DNA of 64,000 nucleotides from an uncultured Clostridia bacterium. GTDB lineage: Bacteria > Bacillota > Clostridia > Lachnospirales > CAG-274. The position numbers were made by a program, and so were the translations under genes. Positions 1 to 8,502 of the stretch are shown here, piece by piece. A model generated the notes under the pieces. It saw only the letters and a program-made list of their open reading frames with translations, searched no databases and was not told the origin of the DNA. The number at the start of each line of letters is the position of its first letter. The stretch's first letter is position 1. The stretch lies in NCBI GenBank assembly GCA_947632615.1, contig CANRPW010000010.1:1-64000 (forward strand). The letters run 5' to 3'.

Positions 1-53
1 CGCCCCCCCCCGTCCCCTCCACAAGCCATCTTCGATGGCTCGTGGAGGGGACG
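1..53. repeat. Left-truncated copy of the two-part intergenic palindrome
   Basis: A C-run at 2-11 leads into a 20-bp inverted repeat (11-30 against 34-53, loop TTC, one mismatch). The same arrangement, a C-run following a long hairpin and then a shorter hairpin, occurs complete near 62765-62897. I infer that the window starts inside an eighth copy of the family and that the long hairpin lies to the left, out of view. Confidence 0.6.
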
Positions 54-57
54 GCAC

Positions 58-97
58 AAAAAACTGCCGCAGAACTAACGTTCTGCGGCAGTTTTTT
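58..97. terminator. Bidirectional intrinsic terminator
   Basis: A perfect 15-bp stem (61-75 with 80-94, loop TAAC) has an A-run on its left and a T-run on its right, so it can terminate transcription from either side. It directly follows the stop codon of the leftward TSCPD gene and probably ends the yycI-murA-walJ-rlmH transcript. Confidence 0.85.
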
Positions 98-344
98 ATG
101 CCTGTGCGCTTTTATATTCTTCAAGTGCTCTTGCAAGCTGATCCGGACATGATGTAGGTTTAAATCCGCATCTGATACCTTTAAGGCGCTTTATTACCTC
201 ATCAACATCCATTCCCTCAACAAGCTTGCCAACGCCTTGGGTGTTGCCGTTGCAGCCGCCCAAAAATGAAACATTATATACCTTGTTGTCCTTTACGTCA
301 AATGAGATCTGCGCAGCGCAAACTCCCTTTGTCTTATAGATCAT
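96..344 (-). CDS. TSCPD-domain protein, TIGR03905 family
   Basis: A protein of about 82 residues. It carries the GGCNGN motif, then GIRCGFKPTSCPDQLARAL, which is the TSCPD signature with conserved cysteines typical of the four-Cys TIGR03905 family. The function of that family is unknown; the cysteines suggest metal or redox binding, which is inference. A GTG at 353 is also in frame, but AGGAG overlaps it and sits 8 bases before the ATG at 344, so I chose 344. It is the last gene of the leftward yycI-murA-walJ-rlmH string and its stop abuts a terminator. Confidence 0.85.
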   Translation of the reverse strand: MIYKTKGVCAAQISFDVKDNKVYNVSFLGGCNGNTQGVGKLVEGMDVDEVIKRLKGIRCGFKPTSCPDQLARALEEYKSAQA

Positions 345-359
345 AATATCCACTCCTTT

Positions 360-836
360 TTATTTGTGATAAGGCTCGTTATTTATAATTCTGAATGACC
401 TGTATATCTGCTCCAATAGAATTACCCTCATAAGCTGATGTGGAAATGTCATTTCGGAAAAGCTAAGACTTAAGTCTGCCCTTTTCATGACCTCGGGTGA
501 AAGCCCTAAGGATCCGCCTATTATAAAATTTATATGGCTTATACCTTCAATAGACTTTTTTGCAATAAGATCGGCAAAGCCCTCACTGGCAAAAGTTTTT
601 CCCTCAATGGCAAGAGCCACATTGTAACCATCCTTAAGCTTAGAGAGTATTCTTTCTCCTTCTTTATTTTTGACTATTTCCTCTTCTGCAGGGCTAAGTG
701 TCTGTGGCGCTTTCTCGTCCGCCACCTCGACTATTTCAAGGCTTATATATCTTGACAGCCTTTTGGCATATTCCTCAATTGCCTGTCTATAAAATTTTTC
801 CTTTATTTTGCCTACACAAATTATTGTTATTTTCAT
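360..836 (-). CDS. rlmH: 23S rRNA pseudouridine-1915 N3-methyltransferase RlmH
   Basis: A 158-residue SPOUT-class methyltransferase, matching the usual length of about 155-160. It methylates pseudouridine 1915 in helix 69 of 23S rRNA on the 70S ribosome using S-adenosylmethionine. Visible family features are the N-terminal KITIICVGKIKEKFY, the glycine-rich SAM loop FIIGGSLGLSPEV and the C-terminal trefoil-knot motif SFSEMTFPHQLMRVILLEQI ending in NEPYHK. Its ATG overlaps the walJ stop (ATGA). The order walJ-rlmH is common in Firmicutes. Confidence 0.97.
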   Translation of the reverse strand: MKITIICVGKIKEKFYRQAIEEYAKRLSRYISLEIVEVADEKAPQTLSPAEEEIVKNKEGERILSKLKDGYNVALAIEGKTFASEGFADLIAKKSIEGISHINFIIGGSLGLSPEVMKRADLSLSFSEMTFPHQLMRVILLEQIYRSFRIINNEPYHK

Positions 837-1630
837 TTAAGCTCTATTATCTCAGAAACTCCCTCTCTTGCCGCAACAGCCATATCGAGGTATGTTCCCA
901 CCTTTATTTTATATCTGTTAAGTATAGCTTCAACGGTTTCAAAGGCAAGCCTCTCTGTGTTATTTTCCAGACTGAGATGCCCCAGACGGACATATGAAAG
1001 CTTACCGTTCATAATACATGCCAAAAGCTTTCCTGCCACTTCGTTGCACAAATGACCTCTTTCTCCTAAAATGCGCTGCTTAAGCGGCTCGGGATATGAG
1101 CCTTTTTTCAGCATATCTATATCATGGTTGCTTTCAAGAAGTAATATACTGCTGTCTTTTATATTGTCCATGATGGTTTTGGTGACGTGTCCTATATCCG
1201 TTGCTACAGTGACCTTATGTTTGTCGGTGATAACGCTGTAGCCTACAGATTCGTTGGCATCGTGAGGCGTTTTAAAGGCACTTATGCAAAGATCGTTTAT
1301 TATTATATTTTCGCCATGAGATATAACATTTTTTAAAATAGGATTTACCTTTCCCATTTTATAATCTCCGCCGTTAAATGTGCCTACTGTGGCATATAGG
1401 GGCGTTTTGTACTTTCTCGAAAATACTCCTGCGCCTCTTATATGGTCGTCATGCTCGTGTGTAAGAAAAACAGCATCTATATCGGCGCCTGTCACACCTA
1501 TTTTATTAAGTCCTTCGTCGATTTTCTTACCGCTAAGCCCGGCATCTATAAGTATTTTTGTATGCTCTGTGCCAATATATGTACAATTCCCCGAAGAACC
1601 GCTGGCTATAGTTGCAAATTCAAGTGACAT
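833..1630 (-). CDS. walJ: MBL-fold metallohydrolase WalJ/YycJ
   Basis: A 265-residue metallo-beta-lactamase-fold protein. The metal-binding signature THEHDDH is near residues 57-63, with further histidines downstream (CTYIGTEHTK near the N terminus, TPHDANE, ATDIGH). In Firmicutes the yycJ/walJ product is a putative nuclease of the WalRK locus that affects cell division and mutagenesis; the exact substrate is unsettled. It lies between murA and rlmH and overlaps rlmH by 4 bases. The walRK kinase and regulator genes are not in the window. Confidence 0.92.
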   Translation of the reverse strand: MSLEFATIASGSSGNCTYIGTEHTKILIDAGLSGKKIDEGLNKIGVTGADIDAVFLTHEHDDHIRGAGVFSRKYKTPLYATVGTFNGGDYKMGKVNPILKNVISHGENIIINDLCISAFKTPHDANESVGYSVITDKHKVTVATDIGHVTKTIMDNIKDSSILLLESNHDIDMLKKGSYPEPLKQRILGERGHLCNEVAGKLLACIMNGKLSYVRLGHLSLENNTERLAFETVEAILNRYKIKVGTYLDMAVAAREGVSEIIELK

Positions 1631-1648
1631 GCTTTATCCCACCGTTTA

Positions 1649-2914
1649 TTAATTTTTTGAAACTCTCTTTATGTCAGCTCCCAAAGCCCTGAGCTTATCC
1701 TCTATATTGGCATAGCCTCTGTCAATAAAGCGTATGTTGTCAATGGTAGACTTGCCCTCAGCCGCAAGAGATGCTATTATCATTGCTGCGCCTGCCCTGA
1801 GGTCTGTTGCGGATACATTGGCGCTCTTGAGCCTAGGCACACCCTTTATAATGGCTTCTCTGCCTTTTATGGTGACATTTACTCCAAATTTTTTAAGCTC
1901 ATCTATATATTGATAACGGTTTTCCCATACATTTTCAACAACTCTGCTTGTGCCCTCAGCAACGGCAAGAAGAGCCGTAATCTGCGGCTGAAGGTCTGTG
2001 GGAAACCCCGGATATACCATAGTCTTTATATTGGTAGCACAAAGCTTGCCGTCTGAAACTATCCTTATATAGTCGTCGCCCTCATCGATATGACAGCCCA
2101 TTTCTTCAAGCTTGGCAGTAAGAGAATCCATATGCTTAGGGATAAGGTTTTTGACTGTTATGTCTCCACCTGTAATAGCTCCGCAAATCATATATGTGCC
2201 GGCTTCTATCTGATCCGGAATTATGGTATATTCTCCCCCATGAAGCCTGTCCATGCCCTGTATTCTTATTATGTCAGTACCCGCTCCCTTTATGTTTGCG
2301 CCAAGCATATTGAGGAAGTTTGCCGTATCAACTATATGCGGCTCTTTTGCGGCGTTTTCTATAACAGTTCTTCCCGAAGCTGTTGCTGCCGCTATCATTA
2401 TGTTTATTGTTGCTCCAACGGAGGCTACATCCAGATATATGTTAGCCCCGTGAAGTCTGCCGTTTACTTCAAGCTTTATTATTCTGTCGTCACTTGTGTC
2501 GATTTTTGCGCCCATCATGCGGAAGCCCTTAAGATGTTGGTCTATAGGGCGCTCGCCGAAATTGCAGCCTCCGGGAAGAGCCACCTCTGCCCTGCCAAAT
2601 CTGCCTAAAAGCGCACCCATAAGATAATAAGATGCCCTTATTTTTCTTACAGAGTCATCTGTTGCAACGTATGAGTCTACCTTTCTTGCATCTATAATAA
2701 GCGTAGACTCGTCATTCAAGCTGCACTTTGCTCCCAAAAGGTTGAGAGTTTTCATAAGGCTTGTGACGTCCTCTATTGTTGGCAAGTTTTCTATAACCGA
2801 TACGCCGTTTGCTACAATGGCTGCCGGTATGATGGCAACCGCCGCATTTTTAGCTCCGTTTATAGAAACAACGCCTTTTAATTTTTTTTGTCCGTTTATT
2901 TCAAAATATTCCAT
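1649..2914 (-). CDS. murA: UDP-N-acetylglucosamine 1-carboxyvinyltransferase MurA
   Basis: Cytosolic enzyme of the first committed step of peptidoglycan synthesis, transferring enolpyruvate from PEP to UDP-GlcNAc. The start at 2914 (MEYFEINGQKKLKG) gives 421 residues, close to the family norm; a longer in-frame reading to 2959 lacks family sequence. GGGGTG lies just upstream of this ATG. Visible motifs are NGAKNAA with the PEP-contacting Lys-Asn, and the catalytic-loop cysteine in PGGCNFGERPIDQH, the residue attacked by fosfomycin. Clostridia often carry two MurA paralogues, so this may be one of two. Confidence 0.96.
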   Translation of the reverse strand: MEYFEINGQKKLKGVVSINGAKNAAVAIIPAAIVANGVSVIENLPTIEDVTSLMKTLNLLGAKCSLNDESTLIIDARKVDSYVATDDSVRKIRASYYLMGALLGRFGRAEVALPGGCNFGERPIDQHLKGFRMMGAKIDTSDDRIIKLEVNGRLHGANIYLDVASVGATINIMIAAATASGRTVIENAAKEPHIVDTANFLNMLGANIKGAGTDIIRIQGMDRLHGGEYTIIPDQIEAGTYMICGAITGGDITVKNLIPKHMDSLTAKLEEMGCHIDEGDDYIRIVSDGKLCATNIKTMVYPGFPTDLQPQITALLAVAEGTSRVVENVWENRYQYIDELKKFGVNVTIKGREAIIKGVPRLKSANVSATDLRAGAAMIIASLAAEGKSTIDNIRFIDRGYANIEDKLRALGADIKRVSKN

Positions 2915-2961
2915 AAATAACACCCCTATCGGATGAATCAAATAACAACACACCGACAATA

Positions 2962-2990
2962 ATTATATCACCAAACTGCATAGTTGAAAA
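2962..2990 (-). promoter_or_regulatory. Putative sigma-A promoter before murA
   Basis: On the minus strand a TATAAT hexamer (2962-2967 on the plus strand) has TTTTCA 17 bases upstream (2985-2990). The -10 is perfect and the -35 weak. It could transcribe murA separately from yycI. Confidence 0.4.
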
Positions 2991-3044
2991 GAGTTTTTTT
3001 GTTTTTGTCAAACATTTTGTAAAAAATAATATGGAAAGCTGTAG

Positions 3045-3890
3045 TTATTTGTTAAAATCTTCTACATAAGCCGCAGTATATCCGTTTATATAAAACCTTT
3101 CGCTCTTTCCCTCAAGGCTTATAGAGTAGCAGGGAATAGCCTCTGCGCTGTCCGTTTCGTTTCCCGAAACATCAAGATATCCAAGACTTATATGAGAAAT
3201 ATCAATGCTTTCACCGGGATATTTGTCTTTTATTTCATTCATAAACGAAAAAAGAACAATGTCCGCCGAATATACATCCGACTTAACTCCCGAAAATCCC
3301 GTAGGGATGGCATAATTTATTTCTACATTCATACCCTTGTCGTTAAATGTAAAAATACAATAGCTGTTAAAGCAATTATAATTTTTATAATACATATTGT
3401 ATAAAACCTTTATGCCATCCTCCGTTGAGATAGTCTTTTCAAATGTAAAGTCATAAAAAACCTCGTTTAATCTGTTGACAACAATGTCTGCTCTTTTCTC
3501 GGCATCAGTCTCTTCGGAAATCATAACATTCGGGTCGGAAAAAGAAAGCTTGCTGCCGTCTACCCTGAGGGTCTTGCCTTTCGACTTAAAAATAGTCACG
3601 TCAAACTCCTCGGTACGGCTGACCTCTGCGCCCTTTCCAAAAAAAATATCAGAAAGAACAAACAGATCGTAGCTTTCCCGTCTGATCTCAAGCTGAGGCA
3701 GATCTCCTGAGTCTTTGGGTATGTCTCCGCTGACAGTTATGCCCTTGCTCGCAAGAACCGTCTTTATATTGTCTATCTCATCTCCCGAAAGCCTCCTTGT
3801 ATAGTAGCTCCTCAGGTTGAGTCCTAAAAGAAACACATTCAATATAACAAGAAAGAGAATGGTTATATTTTTAGCTTTGTTAAAATCCAT
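3045..3890 (-). CDS. yycI: YycI-like membrane regulatory protein of the WalRK locus
   Basis: About 281 residues starting at 3890 (MDFNKAKNITILFLVILN), preceded by GAGGTG. The open frame continues to 4046, but that extension only reads through the palindrome and is not coding. There is one N-terminal membrane segment (ILFLVILNVFLLGLNL, residues 8-25), then an extracytoplasmic domain with YycH/YycI-like features. In Bacillus, YycI with YycH modulates the WalK kinase. The placement upstream of murA and walJ supports the call; sequence conservation in this family is low. Confidence 0.75.
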   Translation of the reverse strand: MDFNKAKNITILFLVILNVFLLGLNLRSYYTRRLSGDEIDNIKTVLASKGITVSGDIPKDSGDLPQLEIRRESYDLFVLSDIFFGKGAEVSRTEEFDVTIFKSKGKTLRVDGSKLSFSDPNVMISEETDAEKRADIVVNRLNEVFYDFTFEKTISTEDGIKVLYNMYYKNYNCFNSYCIFTFNDKGMNVEINYAIPTGFSGVKSDVYSADIVLFSFMNEIKDKYPGESIDISHISLGYLDVSGNETDSAEAIPCYSISLEGKSERFYINGYTAAYVEDFNK

Positions 3891-3925
3891 AAATACACCT
3901 CTCGTAATATAAGAAGTATTTGCCA

Positions 3926-4076
3926 CTCGGAAGGTCTTTGGGTCATCTTTAGATGACCCGAAAACCTTCCGAGGGCCGCGGGGCGAGGCGGGGCAGGGAG
4001 CACGTGGGGGAAATGCGGCTCCCAGCGGGAGCCGCATTTCCCCCACGTGCTCCCTGCCCCGCCTCGCCCCGCGGCC
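3926..4076. repeat. Two-part intergenic palindrome with a perfect 50-bp stem
   Basis: The first hairpin, 3926-3973, has 23-base arms with two non-Watson-Crick positions. The second, 3974-4076, has two 50-base arms that are perfect reverse complements around a 3-base loop (4024-4026). The outer end reads GGCCGCGGGG and the left arm is purine-rich. It lies 56 bases after the xpt stop and before yycI. It could act as a terminator for xpt, but the stem is several times longer than intrinsic termination needs, and no U-run follows. Confidence 0.95.
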
Positions 4077-4132
4077 GCCCCAAAACGTTTTCGGCTAAAC
4101 CTTAAAAGCGTGCCTCCGGTTTTATGTATTTT

Positions 4133-4714
4133 TTATTGAGGCATAAATTCAATTGTATTGCTTTCCGCATCCATAGAGCTTACAATAGCAAGAGATTCCA
4201 GCTTAAAGCCCAAATTTCTTATCATCTTACCTCCTGACTGAAAACCCTTTTCAATAGCTATACCTATGCCTGCTACCTTAGCCCCTGCATCATGCACTAT
4301 AGAAATAAGCCCCTGAAGAGCACAGCCGTTTGCCAAAAAATCATCTATAATAAGTATTTTATCTCCGGGATTTACAAACTTTTTTGAAACTATGACTTGG
4401 TTTGTGCACTTATGAGTGAATGACTCCACCTCTGCTATGTACATTTCGCCGTCTAAATTTATGCTTTGTGTCTTTTTTGCAAAGACAACAGGCACGCCGA
4501 AATGCTGAGCCACTATACAAGCTATGCCTATGCCGGAGGCTTCAATAGTCATTATTTTGTTTATCTCAACACCCTCAAAGCGTCTTTTAAATTCACGCCC
4601 CATTTCATTAAAAAGCTCTATGTCCATCTGATGGTTCAAAAATTTATCCACCTTCAGAACATTTCCCGGCTTAATAACTCCGTCCTTTACTATTCTTTCT
4701 TCCAAAAAATTCAT
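4133..4714 (-). CDS. xpt: Xanthine phosphoribosyltransferase
   Basis: A 193-residue cytosolic enzyme that converts xanthine and PRPP to XMP, the usual length for Xpt. The PRPP-binding motif is [17 protein letters not shown] (about residues 120-136), and the N-terminal [28 protein letters not shown] is typical of Xpt rather than Apt. The ribosome site AAAGGGTGG precedes ATG. It follows the molybdenum hydroxylase operon by 54 bases on the same strand, so xanthine may either be salvaged here or oxidised by that enzyme. I see no purine riboswitch upstream. Confidence 0.95.
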   Translation of the reverse strand: MNFLEERIVKDGVIKPGNVLKVDKFLNHQMDIELFNEMGREFKRRFEGVEINKIMTIEASGIGIACIVAQHFGVPVVFAKKTQSINLDGEMYIAEVESFTHKCTNQVIVSKKFVNPGDKILIIDDFLANGCALQGLISIVHDAGAKVAGIGIAIEKGFQSGGKMIRNLGFKLESLAIVSSMDAESNTIEFMPQ

Positions 4715-4768
4715 TTATATCCACCCTTTCGCTTTTTTATTTAATTTTACACCAAAAGAATGGATTTT

Positions 4769-5686
4769 TCAATAAGTTTCCGCTCTTTTCTTAATAAGAC
4801 TCGCCGCTATGCTTACAGCAATTTCTGTCGGCGTAACACTGCCTATGTCAATGCCTATAGGCGCTTCCACTCTTGCTGTCTCTTTTTCGGTTATGCCACA
4901 GGACATAAGCCTTTTTTTCACAAACTCTGTCTTTGACTTGCTTCCCATAACACCTATATACTTTGCGGGAGTAGAAAGCGCAAATCTCTCGCACTCAAAA
5001 TCTCCCTTATGCCCCCTCGTCATAATGGCAATATAGTCATTTTCTCTTATGTCAATGTGGATATTTTCAAAATCGCAAAGCAAAACCTCATCCGCTTGGG
5101 GAAATCTCTCGGGGTCTGCAAATTCCTCTCTGTCATCCACCACAACAACATAAAAATCAAGCATTTTAAGAAGCCTTGCAAGCTCCCTGCCCACATGACC
5201 GCCGCCGAATATAAACACCCTGCCGTCACTGCCTGATTTTTCAATATAAAACTTCTGAGGGTCTGCCGGGTCGTCATAGCTTATTTTGCCTAAGCCCTCC
5301 TCAAATGGCAGACAGACATAATACGGTCTTCTTCCCTTTGCCGCCTTAAGCCCTTCCTCCGCAAAATCCCTGTCTTTTTCATCAACATAATAAAAAAGGA
5401 CTTCGGCTCTTCCTCCGCATACCATACCCAATTCGCTTTTGCCCTGTTCAAGGCTGTATTTGCGGAGCAGGCTTTTTTTCTCGCCTATAAGCTCCTTCGC
5501 CTTAGATATAGCCATATATTCCAAATTTCCGCCGCCTATGGTGCCGCATATAAGTCCGCCTTTGCCAACGACCATATAAGCCCCTGCCCCTCTTGGGACA
5601 GAGCCCTCGCTTTTTGTCAAGGCTGCAAGCACAACAGGCTCACCTTTTTCAATATTCCGTAAAAGTGTTTCAAATATTTTCTTCAT
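4769..5686 (-). CDS. xdhC: XdhC/CoxI-family molybdenum hydroxylase maturation factor
   Basis: A 305-residue protein of the XdhC/CoxI family, which binds molybdenum cofactor and inserts it, after sulfuration, into xanthine dehydrogenase-type enzymes. The N-terminal domain shows GSVPRGAGAYM, IGGGNLEYMAI and VCGGRAEV. The C-terminal Rossmann-like half has FIFGGGHVGRELARLL near residue 158, and GVMGSKSKTEFVKKRL. It is the last gene of the ten-gene operon and its ATG overlaps the yqeB stop. In selenium-dependent systems it may handle a selenium-bearing cofactor, which is inference. Confidence 0.92.
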   Translation of the reverse strand: MKKIFETLLRNIEKGEPVVLAALTKSEGSVPRGAGAYMVVGKGGLICGTIGGGNLEYMAISKAKELIGEKKSLLRKYSLEQGKSELGMVCGGRAEVLFYYVDEKDRDFAEEGLKAAKGRRPYYVCLPFEEGLGKISYDDPADPQKFYIEKSGSDGRVFIFGGGHVGRELARLLKMLDFYVVVVDDREEFADPERFPQADEVLLCDFENIHIDIRENDYIAIMTRGHKGDFECERFALSTPAKYIGVMGSKSKTEFVKKRLMSCGITEKETARVEAPIGIDIGSVTPTEIAVSIAASLIKKRAETY

Positions 5687-6513
5687 ATGTTTTTACCGTT
5701 TAAATGCGCACACACAAGCTCCAAAACGCTGCCTGCTATACACCTTGCCTTGTCGGATATTGTAAAGCAGTTTTTAAGCTCTTCTCTGCGAGGGTCGATA
5801 TCTCCGGTTTTAAAGCCCTTTTTCACCATATAACCATCTCTTAAAAGCCCTCTTATTATTCCGTCGATCTGTGCCAAGACCTCCGCCGTTTTGCCGTCAT
5901 TCTCAACAACAGCCACAGCCTCACCCTTTTTGACAAAATCGCCTATTTTCTTAATGGGGCAAAACCTTCCCTCCATAGGGGCATATATAACTCTCTCTTT
6001 TGTATATCCCCCTATATTTCCCGGTATGCCCGTGTTGGGAACAGCCGTTCCGCTTTTAATTACCCTGCCCAAATCGTGCCCTCTTTGGGTTTCCACAACA
6101 TAATCCACGTCCTCTCCTGCCGTAAAGCCGGGTCCAAGGGCAACGGTAAGAGGCGCTATATCAATTTTAGTGCCAAGGTTTTTCTTTGCTATTATGGCAT
6201 CTATTACCACTTCGGGCTTAAGCTTGTCTATTGTCTTTCCTTCGGGATCAACAATTACGGGCACATCGCCCCTTTTAAGTATTTCAAAGGCTTCTTTCGC
6301 ATCTTTTGCAAGCACGGCCTTCATGCCCTCAACGACACACTCTCCTTCAAAAACCGCCTCGCAAGAAGAAACCGCCCTTCTCACGGCGGCAGGCATTGGG
6401 GCTTCAAGCACTATAGGCGAAAATCCCGCTCTCCACAGCCTGTGTATTGTACCTGTCGCCAGATCTCCGCCGCCCCTCACTATTATAAGAGGTCTGTTTT
6501 TTATATCTCTCAC
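5683..6513 (-). CDS. yqeB: Selenium-dependent molybdenum hydroxylase protein YqeB
   Basis: A 276-residue protein of the YqeB (EF2563) family, found almost only with orphan SelD and selenium-dependent molybdenum hydroxylases; its biochemical role is unknown. It begins with a Rossmann-like loop (IIVRGGGDLATGTIHRLWRAGF) and has a biotinyl/lipoyl-like patch near residue 190 (GDFVKKGEAVAVVENDGKTAEV). The start is GTG at 6513 with AGAGGG 7 bases ahead. It overlaps xdhC by 4 bases and follows DUF3343 by 28 bases. Confidence 0.9.
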   Translation of the reverse strand: MRDIKNRPLIIVRGGGDLATGTIHRLWRAGFSPIVLEAPMPAAVRRAVSSCEAVFEGECVVEGMKAVLAKDAKEAFEILKRGDVPVIVDPEGKTIDKLKPEVVIDAIIAKKNLGTKIDIAPLTVALGPGFTAGEDVDYVVETQRGHDLGRVIKSGTAVPNTGIPGNIGGYTKERVIYAPMEGRFCPIKKIGDFVKKGEAVAVVENDGKTAEVLAQIDGIIRGLLRDGYMVKKGFKTGDIDPRREELKNCFTISDKARCIAGSVLELVCAHLNGKNI

Positions 6514-6541
6514 TTAAAAACCCTCTTTTCCAAAACAGCAT

Positions 6542-6766
6542 TTACATTTTAAGGGAATAAATGCTGTCATATTTTAATATTTTGCTCTGACAAAGCTCTC
6601 TGTATTCAGGCTCTGTTCTCCAAGCAAGTCCGCACTGAGCGGATATTGCCGTAGGCAAGGGTATGAGCCTGCCGGGGACTTTTTCTTCCGTACATATTTT
6701 TTCTGCCGCCATAGCATCTACCGTCCTTGAAAATGTAAATATGGCATACAGCTTTTTTTCTCTCAT
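6542..6766 (-). CDS. DUF3343 small protein, putative Se/S carrier
   Basis: A 74-residue protein of the DUF3343 family (putative Se/S carrier-like). It carries single cysteines at CTEEK, QCGLAW and LCQSK; the QCGLAW position is typical. The ATG overlaps the stop of the cysteine desulfurase gene. Being between that desulfurase and YqeB suggests it passes sulfur or selenium along, but no reaction has been shown from sequence. Confidence 0.85.
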   Translation of the reverse strand: MREKKLYAIFTFSRTVDAMAAEKICTEEKVPGRLIPLPTAISAQCGLAWRTEPEYRELCQSKILKYDSIYSLKM

Positions 6767-7896
6767 TTTGCCGCCTCCCGAGCCAAATCCCCAAGAGCCT
6801 TTGCCGCAGCCTTCACTTCCTCGGATGTGTTAAAATATGAAAAACTGAAGCGCACAACGCCCCATTCCAAAGTTCCTAAAGCCTTGTGCATAAGGGGCGC
6901 ACAGTGCAGCCCTGCACGGGTGCAGATGTTATATTCCGTCCACAGCCTGTCACAAAGTATGTCTGAGGGCAGACCCTCTATATTCACACTTATGACTGCC
7001 GACCTGCTTTTGCCGTAAATATCGCCATAGACGGTCAGTCCCTTTATGTCACATATCCGGCGGCAAAATTCATCGGCAAGGTTCGCCTTTTTTTCATATA
7101 TATCCTCGGTATTAAGTATAAAGTCCAAAGCAGCGTTAAGCCCTGCAATGCCGTGTACGTTCAGTGTGCCCGCTTCTAAGGCATCGGGCATTTCTTGGGG
7201 GTGTACCTTGTCACGGCTGTGTATGCCGCTGCCCCCTGTGCGCAGGGGCGAAAGATCAACGCCCTCTCTTACATATATTCCGCCCACACCCTGAGGGCCC
7301 ATTAAGCCCTTGTGGCCCGTAAAGCAAAATATGTCTGCCGCATTTACATCCACAGGAAAAGAGCCCACGCTCTGAGAGCCGTCAACTATAAGCAGTATGC
7401 CGTGTTTTTTTGTTATTTCGCTAATTTTTGCCAAATCTACAGTATTTCCCGTTACGTTGGAGCTGTGGTTAATTACCGCCGCCCTTGTGTTGGGCTTTAT
7501 TGCCTTTTCAAGCTCACCCACATCCCAAAGCCCTTTTTTGTCGGCTTTTATAATAGTAAGCTCCACACCTGCCTTTTCCGTTTCATATAAGGGACGAAGC
7601 ACGGAGTTATGCTCGGTTTCTGTTGTTATAACGTGGTCGCCTTTTTTGAGAGTCCCTTTTATTGCCATATTCAGGCTGTCGGTGGAATTATAGGTAAAGG
7701 CTATGCGTGCCGGGTCGTCTGTTTTCAAAAGCTCGGCAAGCTTTATTCTTGTGTCATAAACCAGCCTTGATGCCGCAAGTGAAGGCTCGTGAGCGCCCCT
7801 TGAGGGGTTTCCTGCACTTTCTAAGGCTTTAACCATCGCCCTTGCCACCCCCGGGGGCTTTTTTAATGTTGTGGCGGCATTGTCAAGATATATCAT
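6763..7896 (-). CDS. Cysteine desulfurase-like aminotransferase class V protein
   Basis: A 377-residue PLP enzyme of the class V subgroup linked to selenium-dependent hydroxylases (EF2568-like, TIGR01977). The PLP lysine is in CFTGHKGLMGPQGVGG (near residue 193). The mobile catalytic cysteine is in RAGLHCAPLMHKALGT (near residue 340). DGSQS holds the conserved Asp that contacts the pyridine ring. It likely mobilises sulfur or selenium from cysteine or selenocysteine for the maturation route. It overlaps yedF and DUF3343 by 4 bases each. Confidence 0.92.
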   Translation of the reverse strand: MIYLDNAATTLKKPPGVARAMVKALESAGNPSRGAHEPSLAASRLVYDTRIKLAELLKTDDPARIAFTYNSTDSLNMAIKGTLKKGDHVITTETEHNSVLRPLYETEKAGVELTIIKADKKGLWDVGELEKAIKPNTRAAVINHSSNVTGNTVDLAKISEITKKHGILLIVDGSQSVGSFPVDVNAADIFCFTGHKGLMGPQGVGGIYVREGVDLSPLRTGGSGIHSRDKVHPQEMPDALEAGTLNVHGIAGLNAALDFILNTEDIYEKKANLADEFCRRICDIKGLTVYGDIYGKSRSAVISVNIEGLPSDILCDRLWTEYNICTRAGLHCAPLMHKALGTLEWGVVRFSFSYFNTSEEVKAAAKALGDLAREAAK

Positions 7897-8495
7897 GGCT
7901 TTATAATAAGATCGGCACTCAAAAGCTTTTCGGCTATAACGTACATATTGGATACGCCTCCCACCTGCAGCTTATCCGTAAGTCCGTAAAAATTAAGGCA
8001 GGTTCCGCAGGTCATTATCTCTACTCCCTGCTCTTCAAGCTGCTTTATGTCTTCAAGACAGGGCGAACCCTCGCAGGAAAGCTTTGCTCCGCCGTTGTAG
8101 AAAATAAGGGTTGTGGGCAGCTCATCCTGCTGAGTAAGGGCAAATATAAAGCTCTTTATAAGCGCTCCGCCCAGCTCGTCGTTACCGCTGCCCATTACAT
8201 TTGAAGATATAACCACAACTCTGCGGTTTATTGCCTTTGCTTCCTTGGGCTCGGTGCTTTCTGCTTCCACTGCCCCATCACCTACTATTATCTCTGTTTT
8301 GTAGTTGCCGTCGGGGGTCTGCTCCCACTTAAAGGCATAGCCCTTGTCTGTTGCCATTTTTTCTAAATTTTCTACCGCTGTTTTGTTGTCAACAGCTGTT
8401 TCAACTACCCCTGCGCCATTAAGCTCCTTAATGGCATTTTTTGTCTTAACTACGGGAATAGGACAAGCATCCCCAATTGCATTTACCTTTGTCAT
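7893..8495 (-). CDS. yedF: Selenium metabolism protein YedF
   Basis: A 200-residue protein with two parts: an N-terminal TusA/SirA-like domain (CPIPVVKTKNAI holds the CPxP motif, Cys 10) and a C-terminal DsrE-like domain (about residues 95-200) with cysteines in LSCEGSPC and MTCGTCLNFYG. This is the TIGR03527 YedF architecture, found with SelD. It is thought to carry selenium or sulfur as a persulfide or selenosulfide. It lies 8 bases after selD and overlaps the desulfurase gene. Confidence 0.92.
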   Translation of the reverse strand: MTKVNAIGDACPIPVVKTKNAIKELNGAGVVETAVDNKTAVENLEKMATDKGYAFKWEQTPDGNYKTEIIVGDGAVEAESTEPKEAKAINRRVVVISSNVMGSGNDELGGALIKSFIFALTQQDELPTTLIFYNGGAKLSCEGSPCLEDIKQLEEQGVEIMTCGTCLNFYGLTDKLQVGGVSNMYVIAEKLLSADLIIKP

Positions 8496-8502
8496 CTGTA
8501 TA

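Noticed and set aside
3891-4046. N-terminal extension of YycI through the palindrome
   Set aside because: The extra 52 residues are encoded by the inverted repeat and a good ribosome site stands before the internal ATG at 3890.
4715-4768. Purine riboswitch before xpt
   Set aside because: The gap of 54 bases is too short and shows no aptamer sequence.
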